64,000 nucleotides of DNA from positions 62,001 to 126,000 of the forward strand of contig CAMCPM010000001.1 of NCBI GenBank assembly GCA_945876755.1. The letters run 5' to 3'. Position numbers and translations under genes: made by a program. This document shows positions 1-7,243 of this stretch, in pieces (position 1 is the stretch's first letter; every line of letters starts with the position of its first letter). The notes below the pieces were generated by a model, which was not told the DNA's origin, did no database searches, and was given only the letters and a program-made list of their open reading frames with translations. This stretch comes from an uncultured Clostridia bacterium. GTDB lineage: Bacteria > Bacillota > Clostridia > Oscillospirales > Ruminococcaceae.

Positions 1-2
1 AT

Positions 3-446
3 AAAATGTCCTTAGAGGAGATATATGACCTTGCGGAAAGATATTTTCTTGAGATAAGCAAGCTCTGCAAATGGGGAAAATTTGACGTTCTTGGACATCT
101 AACATACAATCTGAGGTATATAAAAGGCATTGGCGGCATCGACCTTGATATAAGCCGTTTTGATGAAATAATTGCGGACAGCTTTAAAGCTATAATTGAA
201 AAAGGAAAAGGTATTGAGATCAACACCTCAGGATTTCGTCAGAAATACGGGGATGCTTTTCCGTCTCTGAAATATGTCAAACTTTTTCGTGAACTTGGAG
301 GAGAAATAATTTCAATCGGTTCGGACGCTCACTGTGTCGAGGATTTAGGAAAAAACATCAAAGACGGTGCAGAGATCGCTCTTGAAGCAGGATTTAATTA
401 TGTCTGCTGTTTCAAAGAAAGAAAGCCTGATTTTATAAAAATATAG
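3..446 (+). CDS. PHP-domain phosphatase, histidinol-phosphatase-like (3' part only)
   Basis: The reading frame is open through the left window edge, so the N-terminal part lies outside and the ATG at 6 is only an internal Met. The visible 147 residues have the late metal-binding motifs of the PHP superfamily: a His in DVLGHL and the Asp/His of GSDAH near the C-terminus. The HisJ/HisK class of L-histidinol-phosphate phosphatases has this arrangement, and the substrate is inferred from that family only. The stop codon TAG doubles as the start of the -35 box for the next gene. Sugar phosphatases of the same superfamily cannot be excluded. Confidence 0.75.
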   Translation, partial: KMSLEEIYDLAERYFLEISKLCKWGKFDVLGHLTYNLRYIKGIGGIDLDISRFDEIIADSFKAIIEKGKGIEINTSGFRQKYGDAFPSLKYVKLFRELGGEIISIGSDAHCVEDLGKNIKDGAEIALEAGFNYVCCFKERKPDFIKI

Positions 447-472
447 ACATTTTGATTTATTTGTGGTATAAT
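444..472 (+). promoter_or_regulatory. Sigma-A promoter of the Lrp/aminotransferase/ispE operon
   Basis: TAGACA at 444-449 and TATAAT at 467-472 are separated by 17 bp. The -35 box overlaps the stop codon of the preceding gene. A GGGAGG Shine-Dalgarno site follows just before the ATG at 520. Confidence 0.6.
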
Positions 473-519
473 TAATTTTACACTTTGATTTGACCAATTT
501 ATTTTCGGGAGGAATTTAA

Positions 520-999
520 ATGGATACACTTATCAGACTTCTCAAGCAGAACGCCAGACTTTCCTGTAAGGAACTGGCGGCGATGACAGGCAGTACCGAA
601 GCGGATGTAGAAGCCAAAATTAAGGAATATGAACACAATGGCATCATCAAAGGCTATTCCGCAATTATTAATGACGACGCTGCCGACAAGGATAATGTTA
701 CGGCATTTATTGAGGTTAAGGTCACTCCTAAAGCCGACTGCGGTTTTGACGATATTGCAAAAACAATTATGATGTACGATGAGGTAGAAAGCCTTACGCT
801 TATGTCCGGCGCATTCGACCTTGCAGTTACAATTAGCGGTACAAATTACAAGGAGATCGCACTTTTCGTTGCTCAACGACTTTCAACAATTGACGGAGTA
901 ATTTCAACAGCAACTCACTTCTTCCTTAAGAGATACAAAGAAAAGGGCATCTTTATTGAGGACGAGGCAACCGACGAAAGGAGTTTTGTTTCCCCATGA
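520..999 (+). CDS. Lrp/AsnC-family transcriptional regulator
   Basis: 159 residues, the usual length for Lrp/AsnC proteins. An N-terminal winged helix-turn-helix (about residues 1-55, LLKQNARLSCKELAAMTG region) precedes a RAM/effector-binding domain with the glycine-containing GAFDLAVTISG stretch. Such proteins bind DNA as dimers or octamers and sense amino acids. The stop overlaps the start of the following aminotransferase (ATGA), so the two are translationally coupled; the regulator probably controls this aminotransferase operon and possibly itself. The effector cannot be told from the sequence. Confidence 0.85.
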   Translation: MDTLIRLLKQNARLSCKELAAMTGSTEADVEAKIKEYEHNGIIKGYSAIINDDAADKDNVTAFIEVKVTPKADCGFDDIAKTIMMYDEVESLTLMSGAFDLAVTISGTNYKEIALFVAQRLSTIDGVISTATHFFLKRYKEKGIFIEDEATDERSFVSP

Positions 1000-2165
1000 T
1001 GGACTATGACAAGATCCTTTCTGATAAATGCAAGGAGATCAAGCCTTCGGGAATAAGAAAGTTTTTCGATATTGCCGCCAATATGGAGGGCGTTATTTCC
1101 CTCGGCGTGGGCGAGCCTGATTTTCCTACTCCTTGGGCGATCCGAAGAGCTGCAATTACGACTCTTGAAAAGGGCAAAACAATATATACCGCAAATGCAG
1201 GTCTGATTCAGCTTCGCAACTCAATTTCAAAATATTTAAGCAGACGTATTAATATTGAATATGACCCTGCAAAAGAAATTGTTGTTACAGTAGGCGGCTC
1301 CGAGGCGATAGATTTAGCTATAAGAGCTATAGTCAACCCCGGCGATGAAGTGCTTGTTGTTGAACCGAGCTTTGTCTGCTACAAGCCTATTATCGAGCTT
1401 ATGCACGGAGTTCCTGTAGTTATTGAAACGAAAATTGAGGACGAATTCAGGCTTACCGCAGAAGTACTCAAAAGCAAAATTACTAATAAAACCAAAATGC
1501 TTATTCTCCCCTTTCCCAACAACCCTACCGGCGCTGTCATGAGCAGAAAAGACCTGGAGGAAATCGCAGAAGTTCTGCGCGGAACAAGCATTATGGTTCT
1601 TTCAGATGAAATATACTCGGAACTTACATATGGAGGACGTCACGTTTCTATTGCTGAAATTGACGGTATGCAGGAGCGCACTCTTGTGGTAAACGGTTTT
1701 TCAAAGGCATATGCAATGACAGGCTGGAGACTCGGTTATCTTGCAGGTCCTGCCCCGGTCATTAAGCAAATTCTGAAAATTCACCAGTTTGCAATAATGT
1801 GTTCTCCAACTATTTCACAGTATGCTGCCATTGAAGCAATGGAAAGCTGCGACGGCGAAATTGCCAAGATGGTCAACGAATACAACATACGCCGCCGCTG
1901 GCTGGTAAATGCTCTTAATGAAATAGGTTTGGAATGCTTCGAGCCTATGGGTGCGTTTTATGTTTTCCCGTCAATAAAGTCAACGGGACTTACAAGCCAG
2001 CAATTCTGTGAGGAGCTTCTTTACAAGCACCATGTAGCAGTAGTTCCGGGAGATGCCTTTGGTGAATGCGGTGAGGGACACATCAGAATTTCGTATGCGT
2101 ACTCGCTGAAACACCTTATGGAAGCTGTTGAACGCATTTCGCAGTTTCTTAAAGAATTGAAATAA
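996..2165 (+). CDS. PLP-dependent class I/II aminotransferase
   Basis: 389 residues, fold-type I aminotransferase of the AspC/PatA/AraT group. The PLP-binding Lys is in NGFSKAYAMTGWRLGY (about residue 237); the NNPTG motif that binds PLP and the SDEIY segment are also present. It likely transfers amino groups between aspartate or aromatic/branched amino acids and 2-oxoglutarate; the exact substrate is not resolved. Two consecutive ATGs (996 and 999) are possible starts. It overlaps the Lrp gene upstream and shares one base with ispE downstream. Confidence 0.85.
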   Translation: MMDYDKILSDKCKEIKPSGIRKFFDIAANMEGVISLGVGEPDFPTPWAIRRAAITTLEKGKTIYTANAGLIQLRNSISKYLSRRINIEYDPAKEIVVTVGGSEAIDLAIRAIVNPGDEVLVVEPSFVCYKPIIELMHGVPVVIETKIEDEFRLTAEVLKSKITNKTKMLILPFPNNPTGAVMSRKDLEEIAEVLRGTSIMVLSDEIYSELTYGGRHVSIAEIDGMQERTLVVNGFSKAYAMTGWRLGYLAGPAPVIKQILKIHQFAIMCSPTISQYAAIEAMESCDGEIAKMVNEYNIRRRWLVNALNEIGLECFEPMGAFYVFPSIKSTGLTSQQFCEELLYKHHVAVVPGDAFGECGEGHIRISYAYSLKHLMEAVERISQFLKELK

Positions 2166-3031
2166 TGGAGACTTTTATGAACAGCATTGCCGTTTCCGCA
2201 CCTGCAAAAATCAATCTTATGCTTGACGTTACGGGAAAACGCACTGACGGCTTTCACACTCTGCTGACTGTAATGCAGAGTATTTCTCTTTCCGACACGG
2301 TTTATATTTCCGCAAATGAAGTCGAAAGCATTACTGTTGAATGCAGCGTTCCCGAAATCCCCTGCGATTTCCGAAATATTGCCTATAAAGCTGCAGTTCG
2401 ATTTTATGAATATTCGGGAATATGCGACGGAGTACATATAAAAATTGAGAAAAATATTCCGTCCGAAGCGGGACTCGGAGGCGGAAGCGCTGATGGTGCT
2501 GCTGTTCTGTTCGGAATGAACAAGCTTTACAATACCGGTTTTTCATTAGATGAATTATGCAGAATAGGCGCTGCTGTCGGAGCAGATATACCCTTCTGTA
2601 TCAAAGGCGGCACAAGTCTTTGCAGAGGTATCGGAGATGAGTTTTACGAAATACCTCCTCTTGAAGATTGTTACATTGTTATTGGCAAAGGAAAAGGCGG
2701 TATCTCTACTAAAGAAGCTTACCGCAGAATTGACGCTGTTGGTTTCGGAAGTGATATTCTAAAAGACGGTTATGACGGGACTATTGATTCTGTTTCCAAT
2801 ATTGGAAAAAATATTTTTGAAGCTGCTGCCGATATAGACGATGTAAAAATAATTAAAAAGTTAATTTTAAACTGCGGTGCGGTTTATTCAGCAATGAGCG
2901 GAAGCGGTAATGCAGTTTTTGGACTTTTTCCCAATTTTAATGCTGCACAGAACTGTACTAACTATCTGAAAAGCAACGGCTATTTTTCTTCTTTATGCAG
3001 ACCTCTTTCTCATGGAGTTATTGAAATTTAA
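2165..3031 (+). CDS. ispE: 4-diphosphocytidyl-2-C-methyl-D-erythritol kinase
   Basis: 288 residues, GHMP kinase family. The N-terminal APAKINLMLDV motif and the phosphate-binding loop GLGGGSADGAA (residues about 103-113) are diagnostic of IspE, which phosphorylates CDP-methylerythritol in the MEP isoprenoid pathway. A C-terminal SGSGNAVFG motif also fits. The start may be the ATG at 2165, which overlaps the aminotransferase stop (TAATG), or the ATG at 2177. It is the last gene of the operon and is followed by a weak hairpin at 3047-3078. Confidence 0.92.
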   Translation: METFMNSIAVSAPAKINLMLDVTGKRTDGFHTLLTVMQSISLSDTVYISANEVESITVECSVPEIPCDFRNIAYKAAVRFYEYSGICDGVHIKIEKNIPSEAGLGGGSADGAAVLFGMNKLYNTGFSLDELCRIGAAVGADIPFCIKGGTSLCRGIGDEFYEIPPLEDCYIVIGKGKGGISTKEAYRRIDAVGFGSDILKDGYDGTIDSVSNIGKNIFEAAADIDDVKIIKKLILNCGAVYSAMSGSGNAVFGLFPNFNAAQNCTNYLKSNGYFSSLCRPLSHGVIEI

Positions 3032-3046
3032 AATTTATTTTGCAAC

Positions 3047-3078
3047 AATGCCAAAATGTTATAATGGTATTTGGCATT
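3047..3078 (+). terminator. Possible weak terminator after ispE
   Basis: Inverted repeat AATGCCAAA / TTTGGCATT, 9-bp stem with a 14-nt loop, but only a short T-rich tail. It may end the operon or be a simple AT-rich palindrome. Confidence 0.35.
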
Positions 3079-3205
3079 ATTTCGTACAAATTCACAGTTA
3101 ATTGATTGCTTATTTATAAGAAATGTAGAATAGATTATAAAAAATGAGATAACTATTGAAATTAATATGAAAATATATTAAAATATAATAATGGGCATAA
3201 TATTC

Positions 3206-3237
3206 ATGTAAAAAGATTACATTATGTGAATTTACAT
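3206..3237 (+). promoter_or_regulatory. Tandem palindromes upstream of the mcrB-like gene
   Basis: Two adjoining inverted repeats, ATGTAA-N5-TTACAT at 3206-3222 and ATGTGAATTTACAT at 3224-3237, lie immediately before the GAGGTG Shine-Dalgarno site (about 3247-3252). Three or four TGTRA/TTACA half-sites on a regular spacing look like a repressor operator. I cannot name the protein. Confidence 0.35.
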
Positions 3238-3261
3238 ATTATTTTATGAGGTGAACGATCG

Positions 3262-4269
3262 ATGGGTGCAAACATTATTTTGTACGGTCCTCCCGGTACA
3301 GGTAAAACTTATAACACAGTCGCTTATGCTATTTCTATTATTTACGGCCGTCCTGTACGCGAGGTAATGAAAGACGATTACAATGAACTGCTGGAAAAAT
3401 ATCATGCGCTGAAAACTCTTTACGGTCAGATTGAATTTACCACGTTCCACCAGTCTTTCGGGTACGAAGAATTTGTTGAAGGTATCAAGCCTGTATTTAT
3501 TCAGGTTATGAACGAGCGCGGAGAACGTTCCCGTAAGGAAGAAATGGTTTACCGTGTTGACCAGGGTGTTTTCAGAAGATTCTGCGAAGAAGCAGCTAAA
3601 AATCCAGATGAAAAATATGTTTTCATTATAGACGAAATCAACCGCGGTAATGTTTCCAAAATCTTCGGTGAAATGATCACACTTATCGAACCTACCAAAC
3701 GTATCGGACAAGCGGAAGCTGCTACAGTTAAGCTGGCTTATTCTCAGGAAGCATTCGGTGTTCCCGAAAATGTCTACATAATCGGTACCATGAATACTGC
3801 CGACCGTTCTATCGCTATGCTGGACTCGGCTCTCAGACGTCGTTTTGACTTTATTGAAATGATGCCTAACCCTGAACTTCTGGACGGTGTTGTGGTTGAA
3901 GGTGTTGATATCAAACAGCTTATGCTGAAAATCAACAAACGTATTGAAATTTTATGCGACCGCGATCATACAATAGGTCATGCTTATTTTATGCAGCTCA
4001 AGCAGAGACCTACCCTTGCCGTACTTGCACATATTTTTAAAAACTCCATCGTTCCTCTTCTTCAGGAATACTTTTATGACGATTACGAAAAAATAAGGCT
4101 TGTTCTCGGTGATGCAAACAAGGAAGAAAATGAACAGTTTGTACGCGCAACGGCAGTTGACTACGCTCAGATTTTCGGCTCAAAGGCTGAGCTTTACCTT
4201 GAAAACGACGAGGTTTATTCTATAAACAACGCCGCTTTTGCAAATATTAATGCTTACTTGAAGATTTAA
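3262..4269 (+). CDS. McrB-like AAA+ ATPase/GTPase without N-terminal recognition domain
   Basis: 335 residues. Walker A GPPGTGKT (residues 9-16), Walker B FIIDEINRGN (121-130), the McrB-type sensor/signature GTMNTADRS (175-183) and an Arg-finger-like LRRRF (191-195) identify the McrB branch of AAA+ motors. The protein starts directly at the AAA+ core; E. coli McrB (about 459 residues) carries an extra N-terminal domain that recognises methylated DNA, which is absent here. It pairs with the McrC-like gene 10 bp downstream. Together they resemble the motor and regulator of a type IV restriction system, but see the McrC entry for doubts about cleavage. Confidence 0.88.
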   Translation: MGANIILYGPPGTGKTYNTVAYAISIIYGRPVREVMKDDYNELLEKYHALKTLYGQIEFTTFHQSFGYEEFVEGIKPVFIQVMNERGERSRKEEMVYRVDQGVFRRFCEEAAKNPDEKYVFIIDEINRGNVSKIFGEMITLIEPTKRIGQAEAATVKLAYSQEAFGVPENVYIIGTMNTADRSIAMLDSALRRRFDFIEMMPNPELLDGVVVEGVDIKQLMLKINKRIEILCDRDHTIGHAYFMQLKQRPTLAVLAHIFKNSIVPLLQEYFYDDYEKIRLVLGDANKEENEQFVRATAVDYAQIFGSKAELYLENDEVYSINNAAFANINAYLKI

Positions 4270-4279
4270 CGGTGTTTAT

Positions 4280-5491
4280 ATGAAAAAATTAAAACGCTAT
4301 GTAGTTACAGAAGCAAATTGTTTTGTAAAATATCCTTCCGCTAATGATTCTTCTGATGTAATTCTCATATCAGAACATAATTTCGAGCGTATTGATGACT
4401 TTGCTGCAAGCCAGAAATATTCAGTAATGCGAAAAATTATGCTTGACGATGGGCGTGAAGCTCTCAAGCCTACCAGATATGTTGGCATTATTATGCTGAA
4501 GGACGGTACGCAGATTGAGATCCTGCCTCAAATATGCAAAAATCCGGAAGAAAATATCGTTACTTCCAAAAAGCTTCTTCTTCGTATGCTTGACGGAATA
4601 CGGGAAATTCCTGTACGAAATGTTGATGAGCTCTACTTTAAAAAAGAACAGCTCAACATTTTTGAAATTTTTGTAAGAATGTTTACCGATGAGGTTTTGA
4701 ACGTTGTACGAAACGGTTTGAAGCAGACCTATGTTCCCTATCGCGGAAATGAAATGTTTGTAAAGGGTAAGACAATTTACTCGGAACATGCAAAGAAAAA
4801 TTACGCTCATAAAGAAAAATTCTTCGTTGAATACGATGTTTTCAGCGTAAACCGCGCGGAAAACCGTCTGCTGAAAAAAACTCTCGAAGTGCTTGATAAG
4901 CTTTCCTCAAACAACTTGAACAAAAAGAAAATCCGTATGCTTATCATGGATTTCGATCAGGTTGAGTCTTCAAAAAATCCTAAACATGATTTCGAACAGA
5001 GCATTGAGGACAGAAGCATGAGCAAATACTTCAACGCAATGAAGTGGAGCAAGCTTTTCCTGCTTAATAAAGGAACTACTTTCTTCACCGGTGGTAAAGT
5101 TAAATATGCTATGCTTTTTCACATGGATAAGCTTTTTAGTGCCTGTATTGCTTCAAGTCTGAGGAAACAGCTTGACCGTACAAATTATTACTTTATGACT
5201 CCTGAGAAAATCAGCAACTCGATAAGCAATACCGGTATGGACAAGGAAATGAAGCCTATTTCCGATTTTTATATAAAGAACAAAATTACGGAAAACACCA
5301 TAAATATGCGGTTTAAGTTTAAAAACTTTAAGGATTATAACGGTCCGGAACGTGAAAATACGGTTTTAGTTTTTCCTGTCACTGAAGTTCTGAATACTGT
5401 TTTCAGCGGAATAGGCAAAACCATGTATTTAATCGACCTTAATGATATTGACAGAAGTGTTTCAGTGCTTACGGAAACTTTCTTCATATAA
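4280..5491 (+). CDS. McrC-like protein with substituted nuclease motif
   Basis: 403 residues. The N-terminal half keeps the McrC signature (YVGIIMLKDGTQIEILPQI, residues about 67-85), and HMDKLFSACIASSLRK (about 281-296) matches the MEKLFEDYV region that opens the PD-(D/E)XK nuclease domain. In McrC the catalytic core is an Asp, then D-A-K. Here an Asp remains (PISDF, D329), but the D-x-K position reads I-N-M-R-F (342-344), and the following Gln-containing helix is not recognisable. The nuclease is therefore probably inactive or strongly diverged. It is co-transcribed with the AAA+ gene and ends at a strong terminator. Alignment done by eye. Confidence 0.82.
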   Translation: MKKLKRYVVTEANCFVKYPSANDSSDVILISEHNFERIDDFAASQKYSVMRKIMLDDGREALKPTRYVGIIMLKDGTQIEILPQICKNPEENIVTSKKLLLRMLDGIREIPVRNVDELYFKKEQLNIFEIFVRMFTDEVLNVVRNGLKQTYVPYRGNEMFVKGKTIYSEHAKKNYAHKEKFFVEYDVFSVNRAENRLLKKTLEVLDKLSSNNLNKKKIRMLIMDFDQVESSKNPKHDFEQSIEDRSMSKYFNAMKWSKLFLLNKGTTFFTGGKVKYAMLFHMDKLFSACIASSLRKQLDRTNYYFMTPEKISNSISNTGMDKEMKPISDFYIKNKITENTINMRFKFKNFKDYNGPERENTVLVFPVTEVLNTVFSGIGKTMYLIDLNDIDRSVSVLTETFFI

Positions 5492-5497
5492 AATTTA

Positions 5498-5530
5498 AGA
5501 GCAAAGCCTTTTACGGCTTTGCTCTTTTTT
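5498..5530 (+). terminator. Strong terminator between mcrC-like gene and spoVM (bidirectional)
   Basis: Perfect 11-bp stem AGAGCAAAGCC / GGCTTTGCTCT with a 6-nt loop followed by TTTTT on the plus strand. On the minus strand the same hairpin lies just after the spoVM stop, with a weaker TTAAATTTT tail, so it probably serves both converging transcripts. Confidence 0.88.
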
Positions 5531-5540
5531 CTACGATGAA

Positions 5541-5630
5541 TTATAGTTCCTCAGGTTCTTTTTTTATTCCGAACACCAATCTGAAAAAACCCGACAGCAA
5601 CTTTGGACTCTTGATAACAACTATTTTCAT
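5541..5630 (-). CDS. spoVM: Stage V sporulation protein M, SpoVM (29 aa)
   Basis: A 29-codon gene read from ATG at 5630 to TAA at 5541, with a clear Shine-Dalgarno GGGAGG (5640-5645) nine bases upstream. SpoVM is a 26-residue amphipathic helix that marks the convex forespore membrane and anchors the SpoIVA coat basement layer. Residue by residue it agrees with B. subtilis SpoVM at M1, K2, I6, K7, P9, K10, L12, G14, R17 and G21, including the helix-breaking Pro9, and has an acidic tail. The position directly downstream of thiN also matches B. subtilis (thiN/yloS-spoVM). It is easily missed because of its size. Confidence 0.9.
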   Translation of the reverse strand: MKIVVIKSPKLLSGFFRLVFGIKKEPEEL

Positions 5631-5715
5631 ATGTAATAGCCTCCCGTTTAAATAAAGATTATATTGCAAAGTTCAGGACTGATACTACATACTATTCAAA
5701 TTGATCAATTAGGTG

Positions 5716-6330
5716 CTATTTTTTAGAAAAAACAACCAGAATCTGCCCTTCTTTAATTGTCAGCATACATTCATCTAACATAATTTCATTACTTACACCG
5801 AGCGGAAATGTATTTGTAAGCGTGTATTCACTCAAATTATATTTTGTTCCTATTGTTGTTACAACTGCTGACGGGCTGTACGAAAAAATCGAAAAGTACA
5901 TATCATCGTTACGCTGAAATTTGTAACTTCCCTTGCCCAGCAATTCAACGGTGTCATATTCACCGACAAGCTTTCCTTTTCCTCCGTTATCGGATATATA
6001 CGCCAAAGCCTGTATATTGGCAATAGTATGGTCAAGCCTGCCGCCAATCGAACCTGCTATTGTAATATCGTAATAGCCTTTTTCAAACGCAGTCTTTACC
6101 GCAAGCATTGTATCGGTATCATCCTTTTCTGCAGCAGCAGTCAAGATTTCGCAATAATCAGGCTTAGGTTCTTTTAAGCTGTCAAAATCCCCTAACAGCA
6201 AATCAGGCTTTATCCCCATACGTTTCAGAAGCGAATAACCGCTGTCTGCGGCGATGATATATGCATCGTCAGACGGAAGTTCACAGCATCCGTTTACAGG
6301 CGCTCCGCCGAAAATCCAACAGGATCTCAT
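5716..6330 (-). CDS. thiN: Thiamine pyrophosphokinase
   Basis: 204 residues. The family's catalytic acidic motif DDTDTMLAVKTA and GSIGGRLDHTIANI are both present, along with an N-terminal ADSGYSLL/GDFDS segment. The enzyme transfers pyrophosphate from ATP to thiamine, giving the cofactor TPP. The ATG at 6330 has CAGGAGA upstream and lies 8 bp after rsgA, so it belongs to the prpC-prkC-rsgA operon. In B. subtilis rpe sits between rsgA and thiN; here it does not. Confidence 0.9.
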   Translation of the reverse strand: MRSCWIFGGAPVNGCCELPSDDAYIIAADSGYSLLKRMGIKPDLLLGDFDSLKEPKPDYCEILTAAAEKDDTDTMLAVKTAFEKGYYDITIAGSIGGRLDHTIANIQALAYISDNGGKGKLVGEYDTVELLGKGSYKFQRNDDMYFSIFSYSPSAVVTTIGTKYNLSEYTLTNTFPLGVSNEIMLDECMLTIKEGQILVVFSKK

Positions 6331-6337
6331 TTCATAT

Positions 6338-7243
6338 TCATCTCCTGTTATTTATTTCCCATTCCTTTATGAGTTTGGCTTCCTCATACATTTCAACATA
6401 GCTATTGTGACGTGAAGAAGGAATTTCTCCATTTTTGACAGCTTCAAGTACTGCACATCCTTTTTCCTTTACATGAGCACAATCAAGGAAACGGCACTTT
6501 CCTTCATATTCCCGAAATTCGGGAAAGCATGAAGCAAGCTCGTCTTTTAAAATAATATCGTATTTCTGAGTCTCAAAGGTTGAAAAACCGGGAGTATCCG
6601 CAATATATCCGCCGTTGTCAAGCTTATATAGCTCTACATTTCGTGTGGTATGACGACCTCTTCCAAGCTTTTTGCTGATCTCACCCGTTTTAATTTCCAG
6701 ACCTGAAACGATATGATTAAGCAATGTAGACTTCCCAACACCAGTATTTCCTGTAAATGCAGTAACCTTTCCAGCAAGCATATCATAAAGCTTCATATAC
6801 GAACCGGAATTATCATAATCTACCTCAATAAACTCTGCTCCCGAATTTTTATAAATTCCTATGAGCGAATCATTTTTAAGCAAATCAAGCTTTGTAACAG
6901 CAATTATACTTTTTATTGCCTTGTACTCCGCAATAGCAAGAAATTTATCAAGAAGCGTAAGGTTAGGTACAGGCTCACAGGTTGATGTTACAAAAACTAT
7001 ACAATCCAGATTTGCAAGCGGAGGTCTTATTATACTGTTTTTACGGGGAAGAATTTTGTCGATAACAGCATTATTCCCATCAATATCCGTCAGCACTACC
7101 CTGTCCCCTGCGCAGGGAGAGATATTCTGTTTTCTGAAAATTCCCCTTGCTTTACACTCCAAAACACCCAAAGGGGTCTCTGCATAATAGAGACCCCCTA
7201 TAGCTTTTAAAAGCATACCTTCAACTGAATTATCGCTTCCCAT
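6338..7243 (-). CDS. rsgA: Ribosome small-subunit biogenesis GTPase RsgA
   Basis: 301 residues. It has an N-terminal OB fold and then a circularly permuted GTPase with motifs in the order G4 TKLD (117-120), G1 GNTGVGKS (165-172), G2 RHTT (197-200), G3 DTPG (216-219). A zinc site with C250, C255, H257 and C263 closes the protein. RsgA acts late in 30S maturation. The ATG overlaps the prkC stop (TAATG), so translation is coupled; in Bacillus, RsgA (CpgA) is a PrkC substrate, which fits the linkage. Confidence 0.95.
   Translation of the reverse strand: MGSDNSVEGMLLKAIGGLYYAETPLGVLECKARGIFRKQNISPCAGDRVVLTDIDGNNAVIDKILPRKNSIIRPPLANLDCIVFVTSTCEPVPNLTLLDKFLAIAEYKAIKSIIAVTKLDLLKNDSLIGIYKNSGAEFIEVDYDNSGSYMKLYDMLAGKVTAFTGNTGVGKSTLLNHIVSGLEIKTGEISKKLGRGRHTTRNVELYKLDNGGYIADTPGFSTFETQKYDIILKDELASCFPEFREYEGKCRFLDCAHVKEKGCAVLEAVKNGEIPSSRHNSYVEMYEEAKLIKEWEINNRR

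Noticed and set aside
3156-3189. TTGAAA and TATAAT upstream of the mcrB-like gene as a promoter
   Set aside because: The spacer is 22 bp, too long for sigma-A; each box is likely by chance in this AT-rich stretch.
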